Below, one piece after another: positions 23,621 to 36,271 of a stretch of 64,000 nucleotides of DNA. Origin of the DNA: Coprinopsis marcescibilis (lineage: Eukaryota; Basidiomycota; Agaricomycetes; Agaricales; Psathyrellaceae); the NCBI GenBank assembly GCA_004369085.1, contig ML210255.1, forward strand, positions 33,352 to 97,351, read 5' to 3'. Position 1 is the stretch's first letter; every line of letters begins with the position of its first letter. Position numbers and translations under genes: made by a program. The notes beneath the pieces are model-generated. The model did not search any database. It had not been told where the DNA came from and saw nothing but the letters and a program-made list of their open reading frames with translations.

Positions 23621-26600
23621 ATGGCGTCCACCACCGTCCCCACCGTCCTCCAGGCAATTTCTCCAGCCCTCACGTTCCTTGTTCCCCTCTTTGCTCTAGT
23701 TCTGCTCGTTTTGACGGTTTCACATCAGCCTGCACATGTCCGGGATGGTTTTATTGGCGGTGGACGAAGGAAGCAGGCGATGGTAGCATACATCGCCATT
23801 GCCGTTTTGGCGGTTCTCTCAACGCTGTACGGCGCATTTGGGCTCAGAACGGCGTTAGGTGACTCCAGTAACGGCCTGGGAATGCGAGGTGTGGGCGAAT
23901 TGGTCGTTGAAGCCATGATCTTTCTCCAAGGTGAGTCAACTGGATGCATATACCCACTGAATCACTCGTGACACACCTACAGTGGGTGGTTCCGTGCTTT
24001 ACCTCGCGAACGAGTACGCTGCAGTTGCCTTCCAGGCCTACTGGATGACGGCGCTCGTAATCGAGCTCGTATGCGGTGAGTTCTCGCTGTAATGTCCGCC
24101 CATTAGGCTTTGGAGACTAATTTTTGGCTCAGCCACCCTCATTTGCCTGGTCTTCTCGGCGGTTTCGCGAGAATTTCTCTCTGCGAGTGTTCCTCCAGCA
24201 CTTTGCCTTCTGTTTATTGCCTCCGCTATCCCCCTTCTCGTTTTGGCCCTTCGCGTCCACGGAGCCAAACAGGAACCAAACAACGCGCAGCATGTGATCC
24301 CGGAGGGAATTCGCACGCCTTCCTTTAGCGGAACTCGACTTTCGATAGCGCAGAGCATCGAGCCTCATTCACCTGTCTCTTCTTTGGCATCTCTACCGTC
24401 GTCTGAATATTGTCATGATGGAACTACTCAAAAGCTCCCCAGAGTTCCCTCGCTGACATCGGATTTCACGATCGTCAACCAGCTAAATGCACTCCGAAAT
24501 CCCCGTGTGGATTCCAATGCGTTGGAAGCTGGTACCGCCCAGGGAAGCCCTAGCGCATCAGCTTTAGGCATCAGGATCTTTCAAAGTCGATCGAAGAGCC
24601 TTTTGGTCTTTCTCATTGCTTCCCAATTCGCGGCATTGGTGGCGTTCGCCCTCGAAATCACAGCCGTCAACGTCGCTGGCTCGGGCAGTCGCAATTCGGC
24701 ACCTTCTCCTCCCAACGTCTCAATGGCATATGCGGTCCTTCAGATCCTGCGGACAGTTCTGATGGTACTATGCATTATCGGCGTAATGGCAGCGTTTCTG
24801 AGTAAGTCATTTTCCCGGATTCAGCAGGCCTCGCATTGATTAAAAGCATTCAAGTCCACGCTTATAATGCTTATCTGCGCGCTCCAGCCACAATACGTCA
24901 ACCCACCTGCGACGCTGTACTCCCACCCACAGTCGATCTATCTAGGATGCCCGCGATCACAGTGTCACTGTCTAGGACCACGACGACGGCCACAGCTCTG
25001 GCGGCGAACAAGCGGTCCAAACAGTACACTTCTTCAATGTTCGACAAATCGGGACATTTTGCGGACGTCGCTATTACGGGGGTCCACAACCAGATGGTAC
25101 TTACGGATGGCAATATCGATCGGTTTGATGGATCAATGGGCCCTGAAGTTTATCCCAATGACTTGGGTTCTCAATCGTCTCACCGTCTTTCTACATCCTC
25201 GTATTCTTCCCTGTCCTTCAAGTGCCCCGACGACACACTGCCAACTACCGCTGCTCCGATGACTCGCCGGCAGCCAGAAATACGCACCTTCTCATCGATC
25301 CGAGACTCCAGGTTTGAAGAAGATAACGAAGGCAGTGAGCCTGGATATGTCTACATCTTCAAACCAGCACCCACCAGTTCGCAACAAGATGGTCAAGCTG
25401 TTACTGATCCTTTGGATGTTGGCCTACCGATCCCATTTAGGTCGCCTGCTTTCTCGGCCTTCACCCCCAAGATGTGTTTGCCCAACTTGCGGATAAACCA
25501 CTCCCACAACAGTTCAGCATACACCAACGAAGCTGTCGAGAACTGCTTCTCCTCGCGACTCTCTTCCCCTTGTACTCCAACCACCACCATGGACATTCCT
25601 CTCAGCAAGCCCTTTGCGAACCCGTACCCCACCCCACGATCCACGCCAACCTCTGGTTCATTCACGGATCGTTTACCTATGATATTTGGGACTAGCTCTC
25701 CAATCCGGGAGCTACCTGAAACACCTTCAAGGCCAACCACTTCAAGCAGCAGGCCGAGTATTCTCCAATCCTCAGGGTGTTCCGGCTTTCCTAGCCCCGA
25801 CCTCGATCTCGAATTCTACTCTCGTTGCACTACTCCAACACCTAGTCAGAACTCCACGCCCACCCCAACCCCCACAAGAGCCCCTACACCCGGTCTTGGC
25901 CTGACGCCATTCATCGGGCCTCATGTTCGTAAACACGAGTCTTCTGCTTCCATTCGACCGCGTTCACCGCCTAGCCCCTCGTACAACTTCATGGCGAACC
26001 TGAAGGGCAAAGCCAAGACTCTTTCATCGAAGCAAGAGTCCCTCAGCGGAAGCTTTGCTCAGAGTTTGGAAGGGATTCGAAATGGACTTGGCAGCAATGG
26101 GAAGACCAAGTATCCACTTCGATCGTCGATCTCCAATGCAAGCCTCGGGAGCTCGAATATTGGTCTTGGGATCAGCAGCGGGTTTAGGTTTCCTCTGTCG
26201 AGACGGCCTTCAGTGGTCGATAAAGGGAAACGTAATGCTTCTTCCTCGACCTTGGGCTGTTCCGGGGAGGGAACTGCCGTGGATGACGGAGATTTTATGG
26301 ATTTGAGGGACCCATTCGCGACTCCCACTATCGCTGAAGGTTGTGCTTTGCGAATGGTTCCTTCTTCGGAGTTGAACAAGCGAAGCGGGAGAGAGAGTAG
26401 GAGTGGAAGAGAGAGTCGGATTGGGTATCGGGAGGATGATGTGTTTGAAGTGGATCAAGAAGGGCGATCTGGAAGTTGCGGCCGGTCTCGAGGTCAAAGG
26501 ATGAGCGCGTGGGGCAAGCTCCAGCTCAGCAACTCGACCCCAAACAGCCCTGCACGACCTTGCAGCCCTTCGGCAGCCAAGCTTTTGGGCCTGAAATCGT

Positions 26601-26791
26601 CCTCGAAGCATCGCGGAGATAAAGGGAAGGGGAAGGTGAAACCCAAATCCGCGAGTACCAGCAAATCGGAGGGTAGCAGCCCGGTTCGGCTCGAACATCC
26701 GCGGTTGAGTGTTGGTGAGGATGTTGGGTTTGTCTTCGAGGAGGCGTTGTTGGCGCAACAGTTGCTGAAGAGGCTTGATGAGAGTGTTTAG
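23621..26791 (+). CDS. Membrane protein with long Ser/Pro-rich tail
   Basis: Five exons (23621..23930, 23983..24075, 24133..24801, 24847..24916, 24976..26791) give 985 residues with all phases consistent. The first 360 residues carry about seven hydrophobic helices: LTFLVPLFALVLLVLTV, MVAYIAIAVLAVLSTLY, VVEAMIFLQVGGSVLYL, TALVIELVCATLICLVF, LCLLFIASAIPLLVLAL, then after a loop SLLVFLIASQFAALVAF and TVLMVLCIIGVMAAF. The layout suggests a fungal 7-TM receptor-like protein. The remaining 600 residues are a probably disordered cytoplasmic tail rich in Ser, Pro, Thr and Arg, with a TPTPTP tract and an ESRSGRESR repeat, a likely phosphorylation platform. An in-frame upstream ATG at 23546 is possible, but 23621 has the better context. 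The 59-nt intron at 24917..24975 is the least certain. Family not identified. Confidence 0.7.
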
Positions 26792-28010
26792 ATGTAAGTC
26801 ACTTAGCTTTCTGTTCCCCTTCCTTGTGCTGATGTTGTATACCAGATCAAGCGTACACCACACTGGTCACCATTCCTCGTTCCTCTCGATGCGTCGGCAT
26901 CAATCAGGTCCCTCGCCTGCAACATTCTTTCAATCACCACCGCCTTTCCAAATTCTGATATTCGCAAAACCAAACTGTACCTTGTGTAATGTTTATTCTT
27001 ACTTATCATTCTGTTCTTATTCCTTAATTTATTTCGGTGACGGTTCCTTCACGACCGTTTGTATTATTAGCGCCCCTTTTCTATCGACCATCCGATTCTG
27101 CTCTACTTCGCCTTTTTGGATTGTTTAGCATTCCCCAGTTACTAGTTTCTTCTCTCTCTACTCTTTACTTGCGGTTTTTCTACGTTTCTCTTCTATGGCC
27201 GGGCGATTTAACATTTTCAAAAATGCGGATTAATTTTATTTGTTTGCTAGTACTATTTTTTCGATTAGACATTTCGGCTCCAGCTCTTACTATTGCTGAA
27301 TTATCAGTCCATTCTTTTTCGTTTCAAACACTCGGCGTCTTCCTTCCCTCCTTTCCCGCCTACAACGCCCCCTTCGTTAATCTTTCCACCCGACGACTCG
27401 TACATTCTTTCACGAATCCTTCACGGCATTCTTTATTCTGCACTTTACTCCACCACGGGTTACGCCTTGACGTGCCTATACGCTCTTTATGGCTTCGTGC
27501 TTGCATTGTTCCCGACAGAAAGAATTCTTCCTTCATGTTCACTCATTATCCATTCATTCACTAATCACTTGTACTATCGAACGTCAACAAATTTGAAATA
27601 GCGCTTTTCTTCTAGGTTTATTAGTAGCGACTGTCGGTTAGTTGCGCGTAGTTCAACTCGAATATAATCCTGAGTTGAAAGAACTTTCCGGACCAGGTAC
27701 CAGCTAAATCGTGGGAGAGTCGTGAGGTAGGGCCAATGCTGATGCTTAGTCTTTCCTGAACCACAATTCATTCACTTGTCATCAAATGACTGTGATATTG
27801 CTTCTCTGGCCTGAATCTGTGCGGTGCAGAGGATGTAGGTCCAAATATCACGTTTCTAGTGAGGTACCGTTACTAACTGCGACAGAAATCGTGAAGCGAC
27901 AAGTGGCACTCCTACTACCGGTGCAGCGAATGCTGTGCGCGCTATTGTGCTTCGTTCGCCCTTATTTGACTTTCTCATTGGAACACGCTTGCCCATAACC
28001 AGACACAAGG
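26792..28010. other. Intergenic before the TPR array
   Basis: Pyrimidine- and T-rich sequence, probably the 3' region of the preceding gene followed by the promoter of TPR copy 1. No gene supported. Confidence 0.5.
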
Positions 28011-30381
28011 ATGCAGTATCGCGGAGTGCACGAAACGACCTTGCAGGTTACCCCCTTTGCTGGGCGGGGACCTCGAGACAATGGTCCAGCCGGTTATTGC
28101 GACGGACGCTGTGAGTTCTCATCTTTTGTGAGTTGGTCTTCTTATCTGTTCTAAACTAATTGGTTCCACCTCAGGCACGAGCAGACTGGAATTGCAGGAC
28201 AGTGGGGTGGGAGATATCACTTCGGACGTGGATGAAGAAAGTCGAGGATGGGCCCTGTATGATCACCTCTCCAATGCTCACCCTATCCTGGATCGGAATG
28301 AAATCGCGTCTGTCGCTGCAGAGGCAGTTCGGATATTTCTTCGGCTGGCAGACAAGGACCCTACAACATATGAACCGCCGCTATCCGATGTACTCAACCG
28401 TTATGCCATTTACTGCTCGGCACTCGGGGAAGACGATGAAGCTCTGAGGATTGGGGGACAGGCGGTTGATATCGGTCGTCGTTTGATGTCCAGGAACTCC
28501 CACAACCTCAAACTCTCCGGCCATTTATCCTCTTTGCTCTACAATCTCGCGCGCTACTTTGCGCAATTACAGCGTTTTCAAGAAGCCCTCCCGCCTATAG
28601 CAGAGGCATTCAGAGTTCTCCATCACCTGGCCAACAAAGACCCCGGATACGAGCCACGTTTGGCAGATTCCACGCACCACTATGCAATCTATCTGTTTCA
28701 CGCCAAGGAATACCAAAGAGCAATGGTGCACGCACACGAAGCCGTTGAAATTCGTTCCCGCCTTGCAGGACAAGATCCTGCAAACTTTGAACACCACCTT
28801 GCATGGTCGCTACTCCGCCTTTCAGAGTGTTATTACTCTCTCGAACGCTACGACGAGGCCCTCACGATCGTAGCTCAATCCATAGAGCTGCAAAGGCACT
28901 TAATAAGCCACAGCTTCGAGCCGGTTGCGTTTAAGCGTCTCCTTGCGGACTCGCTGATCCACCACGCGTGTTGCCTGTCCGAGTCAAACATGAAATCGAA
29001 TGCTCTTGGATCGGGAACGGAGGCGATGGTCATCCTCCGGGGTCTCGCAGCCTTATGGCCAAAGGAGTTCACTCGTCCCTACGTCGCCTCCATAACCAGA
29101 TTGGCTTATGACCTCAGCTTTTGTGGTCGCTCAGCAGGGGTTGAGCTACTGGAAAGCCTTTTAATATTTGCGTGTCGCAGATTGTCAAAACAGGATCCCG
29201 ACGTACACGACCCCGCCCTTGCACATTGCCTTCACCAGCGTGCTCTTTCTCTATCGGCGAGAGGGTGGCACCACGATGCCCTTGAGCCGCAGGAGGAAGC
29301 GATACGCATACGCCAGCGATTCGCCAGGGTGAATCCCGCTGCTTACGAGCCCTTCCTCGCCGACTCACTCCATCAATACGCCCTCGACCTATCCCGAGTT
29401 GCGAGGTACAGCGACGCAGTTGAACCGGCGACCCGAGCTCTCGAAATTCGCATCCGACTTGCGTCGGTCGACATGGCCAAATACGAGGACGACCTTGCGT
29501 GGTCGTACTATAACCTTGCGTGCTACCTCAGCTCTTGCGACCGCTACGCAGAGGCGATTCCTCATTCAGAAGGTGTTGTTGAAATCCGACGCCAGATCGT
29601 GCAACGAAATCCACAGGACGAGACAGCTCTCTCATCGCTGCGGAACGCGATCGAGAACTATGGGATGTACCTTTCTCAGATTGGGAGGTACAATGACGCG
29701 GTCGAGCCGGAGAAGGAGGCTGTTGACATTTGCCGCACGTTGGTCGCATTGGATCCGGACCAGTTTGAGGGGACTCTTGCCACGACACTCTACATGCTGG
29801 CATTTGACCTCAATTACTGTGATCGAAACGAGGAGGCAGCAGACGCTGTGAAGGAAGCGATCGATATTCGTCGGCGTCTGGTGGCGAAAGACCGATATAG
29901 GTACATTGAGCACCTTGCCGACTCGCTCAACCAATATGCATGGTACCTCATCCATTGCCCAAAACGTGTACATCAGGCATTCGGACCTGCGCACGAATCC
30001 GTTGCGATCTATCGAGAGATGCTGGAGAAGTTTCCCGATACTAATCGTCTAGAAGATTTGGCCAACAGTTTGGACACGGAGGCTCAGTCACTTTTCTTCC
30101 AGGAGAGGTACGAGGAGGCCTTGCCGCTGATAGAGGAGGCTCTTGAGATATACCCAAAGATGGTGAGCGGCGGTAATATCGAGAACTTTGATCATGTTGG
30201 GAGTGCGTTGTACCAGACGTATGGCAGGGTGCTCTGGAAATTGGGGAGGGAAGCTGAAGCAGTTGAACCACTGCGGGAGGCAGTCGTTATTTATTGTCGG
30301 CTGATCAAGGTGTCGCATCCTGGGCGGTATGAACGCCGGTTGGAAGACTGTGTTACCTTGTTGGAGGCTTTGACGAGTTGA
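28011..30381 (+). CDS. TPR protein, array copy 1
   Basis: Two exons, 28011..28110 (100 nt) and 28175..30381, give 768 residues. The leader exon reads MQYRGVHETTLQV and ends YCDGR/C, followed after the phase-1 intron by TSRLE. The long exon is almost wholly helical repeats of about 42-45 residues with the pattern YExxLAxSLxxYAxxLxxxxRxxEAxxxxxEAVxIRRRL, the kinesin-light-chain type of tetratricopeptide repeat. About 14 repeats can be traced. No kinase, NACHT, CHAT, protease or membrane segment is present, so it is probably a protein-binding scaffold in the cytoplasm. It is the first of six paralogs in head-to-tail order. Start chosen because the leader is shared with copies 2, 3 and 4. Confidence 0.85.
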
Positions 30382-30813
30382 TTTCCAGTTGCTGAACGGT
30401 TGAACGAGTGGCGGGGCTTTTATGATGTGTATGTTTCATTCCTGTTGTCATGCATGTACTTTTCCCGTCTTGTTAGAATGTAAAATGTATGTGTTTTAGT
30501 TACAAAAGGCCAATAATACCACAGTAATACCCGTCAACTGACAGCCAAACTTTGCTATACCGGGTGGACGCGACCATTAGTATGGCAAACTGGCAAGAGC
30601 TTTTCTTCCACTTTCTTACTGCAACTTTTCCTCAAGCCTAGGCTTCTGCGATGAATCCTTGACCGGAGGCGCGAGTCTGAATCAGCTCAACGTGTTGGAC
30701 AGTTGGAATGCTTGGGGAATGATGTACATATGCTGTGCGGGCTTTTGTTTTCAGCCTCGCCTTTTCTGCAGCTTTTCTGCAGCTTCCTTCTAGCCGGGCT
30801 TCAAGCTTCAGGG
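30382..30813. other. Spacer between TPR copies 1 and 2
   Basis: Intergenic promoter region. A short tandem repeat of CTTTTCTGCAG (two copies at about 30761..30782) lies just before the copy 2 start. Confidence 0.45.
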
Positions 30814-33243
30814 ATGCAGTATCGCGCAGTACACGAATCGACCTTGTCGGTTGTCCCTGATGCTGGGCCAGGACCTCGAGAAAAGGGCCCAGATGGTTAT
30901 TGTGATGGTGAATGTGAGTGTTCCTCCCTTAGCTGGCACCCTTATATAAATCTGATTGGTTTCTCCCTAGGCAGGAGCAGATTGGAATGCGGGGACGACG
31001 AGATGAACGAAGCTACTCAAGAGGAACGCGAAGAACGTCGAGCATGGGTCCTCTATGACCATTTCACCCGTGTCCACCCTATCTTGGATCGCGATGAAAT
31101 CACTTCTATCGCCACGGAGGCACTCGAGGTCTTCCGTTTGCTAGCGGACAAGGATCCAACGAAATACGAACCATCACTGTCCGATATTCTCAACCATTAT
31201 GCTGCCTTTCTATCGGTACTAGGAGACTACGCCGATGCGGCGAGGATAGGAGCGGAGGCAGTGGTTATCCGCCGTCGTTTGGTAGCTAGGGTCTCCGGAA
31301 GGTTTGACGGACATTTGGCCTCATCGCTGTGCAATCTAGCGCGCTACTTTGCATTCCTCATGCGTATGGAGGACGCCATCCCTCCTGTACTGGAGTCACT
31401 CGACATTCGCCGCGTATTGGCCAACCAGGAACCTGCATACGAACCACTTCTGGCAGAGTCCATGCACCACTACGCCCTTTACCTGCTTCACGTCGACAAA
31501 TACGAGGAAGCACTGGCACCTGCACACGAAGCAGTTGGGATCCGTTCACGCCTGGCAGAAGGAGACCCTGCCTATCACACACACCAAATTGCATGGTCGC
31601 TATTCCGGCTCTCAGAGTGCTACTACTCTCTGGATCGCTACACCGACGCTATCCCAGTCATAGTGCAAGCTATCGAACTTCAACGTCGCCTAATCAGCCA
31701 AAGCCTTACTCCGTCCGCCTTTCATAGTCTCCTTGCAGAGTCATTATTCCACCACGCTTGTTGCCTCTCCGAGTCAAACATGGTCGAGGAATCTCTTGAG
31801 CCAGGAGTGGAGGCGATGGTCTTGCGTCGTGGACTCGCTGCCACACGGCCAAAGGAGATTCATTCTTATGTCGCCTCTATCATCAAATTGGCTGAGGACC
31901 TTGCCCGCTGTGACCGGCGGTCCGCAGTTGAGTTGCTCGATGCCCTTCTCATATATGCTTCCCGCAAACTGTCAACACAAAATCCCAATGCACACGCTTC
32001 TACCCTGGCTCATTGCCTCTACCAGCGGTCTCTTTCCTTCTCTAACAACGGGTGGCATGATGATGCCCTTGAGCCAGGGGAGGAAGCGGTATCCATACGC
32101 CAGAAACTCGCAAAGAAGAACCCCACTGCATACGAACCCACCCTTGCCGACTCCCTCTATCAATACGCATTTGACCTATCTCGAGCTGGAAGAGACGAAG
32201 ATGCGATCGAACCAGCAACCCAAGCACTCGAAATCCGTGTCCGACTCGCGTCTGCAGACATGGCGACGTATGAAGAAGACCTCGCTCGGACTTACTATCG
32301 CCTTGCGTCCTGCCTCGGCTCATGCGACCGTAACGCAGAAGCGATCCAGTATTATGAAGGTGCCATCGACATCCAACGCCGGCTCGTGCAGCGAAACCCT
32401 CAGAAAGTGTCAGATCTCTCGGCCCTGCGGAGATCGATCGAGAATTATGGGATATCACTTTCTGATATTGGGAGGCACAGGGACGCGATTGAGCCAGAGA
32501 AGGAGGCCGTTGACATTTGCCGCAGGCTGGTTGCCCTTGATCCGGACGAGTTCGAGGAGAGACTTGCTAGAACACTGTACATGATGGCGTTCGACCTGAA
32601 CTATTGTGATCGAAACGAGGAGGCGGCCGAGGCTGTGAAGGAGGTCATAGCTATTCGTCGGCGCCTGGTGCTCAATGACTACGATCAGTACATTGACGAC
32701 CTTGCTGATGCCCTAAACCAAAATGCATGGTACCTCATCCATTGCCCGGGATGTGCACACGAGGCAGCCCAAGATGCAAAAGAAGCCGTCGAAATCTATC
32801 GGAAGACATTGGATGGGACCCTCAGTCGCCTGGAAGGTCTCGTCAACAGTTTGGACACCGAAGCCCAGTCACTCTTTCTCCTAGAAAGATATCAGGAGGC
32901 ATTGTCGCTCATAGAGGAGGCTTTGATGCGGTATCCTCACCTGGTGAGTGAAGGTGATGATGGACAGTTCGATTACGTTGGGAGTGCATTGAACCAAACA
33001 TACGGCAAGGTTCTCTGGAAGCTTGGAAGGGGAGCCGAAGCGGTGGAACCATTACAGGAGGCGGCTAGGATTTATCAGAGACTTCTCCAGGGCCCGAGTC
33101 AAGAACGGTATGAACGCCGGCTAGAGGAATGTATTGACTTGGTGAAAGTCTTGACAGGCTGGTCGGAAACTTCTTACCCGCCTCGGGCGCGGGTTTCGAA
33201 AAGGACATGGTTTGGTTTTCGCGCACGAGAGGTTCCGACTTAA
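30814..33243 (+). CDS. TPR protein, array copy 2
   Basis: Exons 30814..30913 (100 nt) and 30971..33243 give 790 residues. The leader (MQYRAVHESTLSVVPDAGPG) ends GYCDGE/C and is followed by RSRLE. The 57-nt intron is a multiple of three and has no stop, so an unspliced reading runs through it and even extends upstream to 30703; the shared leader makes 30814 the preferred start. The body is the same series of TPR units as copy 1. The copy differs from its neighbours by an extra basic C-terminal tail of about 27 residues (from WSETSYPPRARVSKRTWFGF) beyond the usual final repeat. Confidence 0.85.
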   Translation: MQYRAVHESTLSVVPDAGPGPREKGPDGYCDGECECSSLSWHPYINLIGFSLGRSRLECGDDEMNEATQEEREERRAWVLYDHFTRVHPILDRDEITSIATEALEVFRLLADKDPTKYEPSLSDILNHYAAFLSVLGDYADAARIGAEAVVIRRRLVARVSGRFDGHLASSLCNLARYFAFLMRMEDAIPPVLESLDIRRVLANQEPAYEPLLAESMHHYALYLLHVDKYEEALAPAHEAVGIRSRLAEGDPAYHTHQIAWSLFRLSECYYSLDRYTDAIPVIVQAIELQRRLISQSLTPSAFHSLLAESLFHHACCLSESNMVEESLEPGVEAMVLRRGLAATRPKEIHSYVASIIKLAEDLARCDRRSAVELLDALLIYASRKLSTQNPNAHASTLAHCLYQRSLSFSNNGWHDDALEPGEEAVSIRQKLAKKNPTAYEPTLADSLYQYAFDLSRAGRDEDAIEPATQALEIRVRLASADMATYEEDLARTYYRLASCLGSCDRNAEAIQYYEGAIDIQRRLVQRNPQKVSDLSALRRSIENYGISLSDIGRHRDAIEPEKEAVDICRRLVALDPDEFEERLARTLYMMAFDLNYCDRNEEAAEAVKEVIAIRRRLVLNDYDQYIDDLADALNQNAWYLIHCPGCAHEAAQDAKEAVEIYRKTLDGTLSRLEGLVNSLDTEAQSLFLLERYQEALSLIEEALMRYPHLVSEGDDGQFDYVGSALNQTYGKVLWKLGRGAEAVEPLQEAARIYQRLLQGPSQERYERRLEECIDLVKVLTGWSETSYPPRARVSKRTWFGFRAREVPT

Positions 33244-33918
33244 AGCGCCGACGTCGAAGCAGCTTGGCTGGTAGCCTCGTTGGTAGGTATTTTGGGAGTA
33301 TAGTCAAGTCCTAGCGAAATATAGGAGTCATTTATACACTTGTTATGCACTAAGTCACTTACTCCTGATGTATTGTATTTCAAATCTATGGTTGTGAACC
33401 CACCTTCAGGATGTGTGTGCTTGAATTCATTCATTTTTAGGATATTTAAAATACCAAGGGATTAAGGGTTCTTGTGATTGTATAAGGGGTCTACTTGGGC
33501 CCCTCGTATATCATCATGACGGTGAGTGTTGGTGGGAAGGTAAATTAACGCGACCAGCCAGCAGGACAGTGATGATCAGAGTTTTTCCACCGTTTCCTCC
33601 GCAATTCAGTCCCGCATCAATCATCACTGTTTTTGGGTCAGCGGGATAAAGCTCGATAGCGTGGGATAAGGGTGGATAATGGTGGATGAGGGTGGCTATC
33701 CCACGCTATCCCTCGCTATCCCACTGACCCGTGTTTACTGATGATCCTTACCTATAGGATGTAGATCCTCAATGTCCCTAACCTATGTCATGTCACGGGC
33801 CATAATGACAATGGCCCACTTAAAGCCCAGTGACCAGCTGAATGCTGTGCGACTGAGGTCATCAGTCGTTGCCTGCTTTCTTCGCCTGTGAACTCATTTG
33901 CTGGAACCCACCATATAG
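33244..33918. other. Spacer between TPR copies 2 and 3
   Basis: Contains the foldback repeat at 33620..33745 and the copy 3 promoter. No gene supported. Confidence 0.5.
33620..33745. repeat. Foldback (imperfect inverted) repeat
   Basis: Two 49-nt arms, 33620..33668 and 33697..33745, are imperfect inverses of each other (GGGTCAG and ATAGCGTGGGATA are shared cores). They are separated by 28 nt rich in GGTGGAT. The unit could fold into a long hairpin and looks like a small MITE or foldback element. No target duplication was identified. Confidence 0.6.
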
Positions 33919-36271
33919 ATGCGGTATCGCGCGGTACAGGAATCAGACTATCAGTTGGGGCCTTATGCTGGCCCAGGACCGCTGGAGGAATTCCGAGCTG
34001 GTGCTTGCGATGGACATTGTAAGCACTCATAGCGAGACTTTTCCGTCTGTAACTGATCAAGAGCCAAAAGGTAGCACCAGGCTGGAAACTAAAGATGAGA
34101 AACCAGTCGGCATTGGCCTGGAGTATAACGAAGGACGTCGAGCATTGGTCCTATATCAACATTCAACCCTTACACATAACATTCTGGTTCCAAATGAATT
34201 CTTCCCCATCCTCACGGAAACAATCGAGACCTTTCGTCAGGCGGCAGAGAAGGACTCTTCAAACGAATCAAAGTTGTCCGATGTTCTTAACAACTACGCC
34301 GTATGGCTTTGCCGCCTAGGAAGGAACGACGATGCATTGCGCATTGGGCATGAAGCCGTTGCTGCCCGTCGTCACTTAGTGTCCGCCCACTCCAAGTCTT
34401 ATGAGGCCCATCTGGCCTCATCGTTATTCAATTTGGCGCGTTACTTCGCTTTGTTGCAACGCACGGATGAATCTATCTCTCCTCTTCTTGAGGCACTCGC
34501 CATTCTCCGACGACAGTCGGATCCCGCATACCAATCTCTGATAGCCGATGCTCTACACCACTATGCCCTCTACCTTCACCTTCTATGCAAGTACGAGCAG
34601 GCCTTGGAGCCCGCACATGAAGCTGTCGCCATGTGGTTCCGCCTAGCGGAGCAAGATCAAGCCGATTCCGAATATCGACTTGCGTGGTCCCTTTACCGCC
34701 TTTCAAAGTGCTATTGGTCTTTGAAACAGTACGACGACGCAATATCGGTAGTTCAACAATCCATCGAGCTCCAACGCCATGTCATAAACAACAGCTCTGA
34801 TTCATTGCCGTTCCAGGGTCTCCTCGCCCGTTCACTGTTCCATTGCGCGCGTTGCTTGTCCGACCGGAACAGGAACTGGTATGCCCTTGAACCGGGGCTG
34901 GAAGCGATGTGTATATATCGTAGCCTGGTTCAAGTTGCTGAAGCCCCAGAAGAATACACCCGTTCCTACGCAGACTCTATTAGTCGATTGGCACAGGACC
35001 TTAGCTATTGCCATCGCCAACCTGCCATTCAACTGCTCGAAAGGCTGCTTATATACAAAAGCCGCCGATTATCAACAAAAGACCCCAAAACATACGAACC
35101 CACCCTCGGTGACTGCCTATTTCGACAGGCACTGTCATTTTCCATCTTCGGTTATTATTCTAGTGCCGTTGAAGTTCTGGAGCAAACCATACCCTTACGC
35201 CGACGATGTGCGAAGAATGATCCCACTTCATATGAACCCGCCCTCGCTGAAACCCTCCATCAATACGCACTTGACCTATCTCGAATGGGCAGATCAGAGG
35301 ATGCGATCGAACCAGAAACTGAAGCTGTGGAAATTTATCGTAGACTTGCAGAGGTTGACGCACCGACGTACGAGGTGGACCTTGGATGGGCGTACAACAA
35401 CCTCTCCTGCTACCTGAGCGCATGCAATCGCCATCCCGAAGCAATTCCATACGCGGAAAGCACTTGCGAAATTCGACGCCAGATTTCACGTCGGAAACCT
35501 CAGGATCAATTATCTCATGCCTCTCTACGCGAAGCGATGGAGAACTATGCCATATATCTGTCTAATGTTGGCAGGTACAAGGAGGCGATTGAACTCGACA
35601 AGGAAGGTGTTGATATTTGTCGTACCTTGACCGCCATGAATCCGGACCGCTTCGAACCAAGTCTTGCCAACACACTATATACGCTGGCGTTCGACCTTAA
35701 CTGCGATGATCGCGACGAGGAAGCAGTTGTGCCAGTGAAGGAGTCGATCGATATCCGACGACGTTTGGCGGCTAAGGACTATTATGGGTACATTGAACCA
35801 CTTGCCGACGCCCTGAACCAGTACGCATGGTCGCTTACTCACTGCCGTGGCCGTGTTCACGAGTCGCTCGAGCCTGCAGAAGAGTGTGTTTCAATCCAAC
35901 GCAAGCTGCTCGAAGAATTTCCCCCTACCGCCGATCGGATTCGTAATCTCGCGAACAGTCTGGACACAGCAGCTCATTCGTTGTCCCTCTTAGAGAGATG
36001 CGAGGAGGCTTTGCCATTAATAGAGGAGGCCATAGGGCTTTATCCTCAGATGATTAGTGGTGGAAATGTTGAAGCCTTTGATCATGTTGGGAGTGCGTTG
36101 CACCAGACCTATGGCAAGGTGCTCCGGAAGATGGGGAGGGATGCAGATGCGTTGGGACCACTACGAGAGGCGGTAAAAATCTATCGTCGACTTGTTGACG
36201 CGTCGCATTCGGGACGGTATGATGCGCGATTAGAGGAATGTGTCGGTTTGTTGGAGGGCTTGGCGAACTGA
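33919..36271 (+). CDS. TPR protein, array copy 3
   Basis: Exons 33919..34018 (100 nt) and 34071..36271 give 766 residues. The leader MRYRAVQESDYQLGPYAGPG ends ACDGH/C, followed by STRLE. The acceptor is AAAAG at 34070; a later TAG would break the frame. A longer unspliced frame starts at 33869 but ignores the shared leader. The repeats run from ALVLYQHSTLTHN to YDARLEECVGLLEGLAN and match copies 1 and 2 unit for unit, with more divergence in the second and third repeats. Confidence 0.85.

Noticed and set aside
30703..30813. N-terminal extension of TPR copy 2
   Set aside because: A hydrophobic-looking 37-residue extension, but the shared leader of the paralogs starts at 30814.
33869..34070. 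Unspliced N-terminus of TPR copy 3
   Set aside because: It reads in a different frame from the leader shared by all copies and would skip the conserved CDGxC exon.
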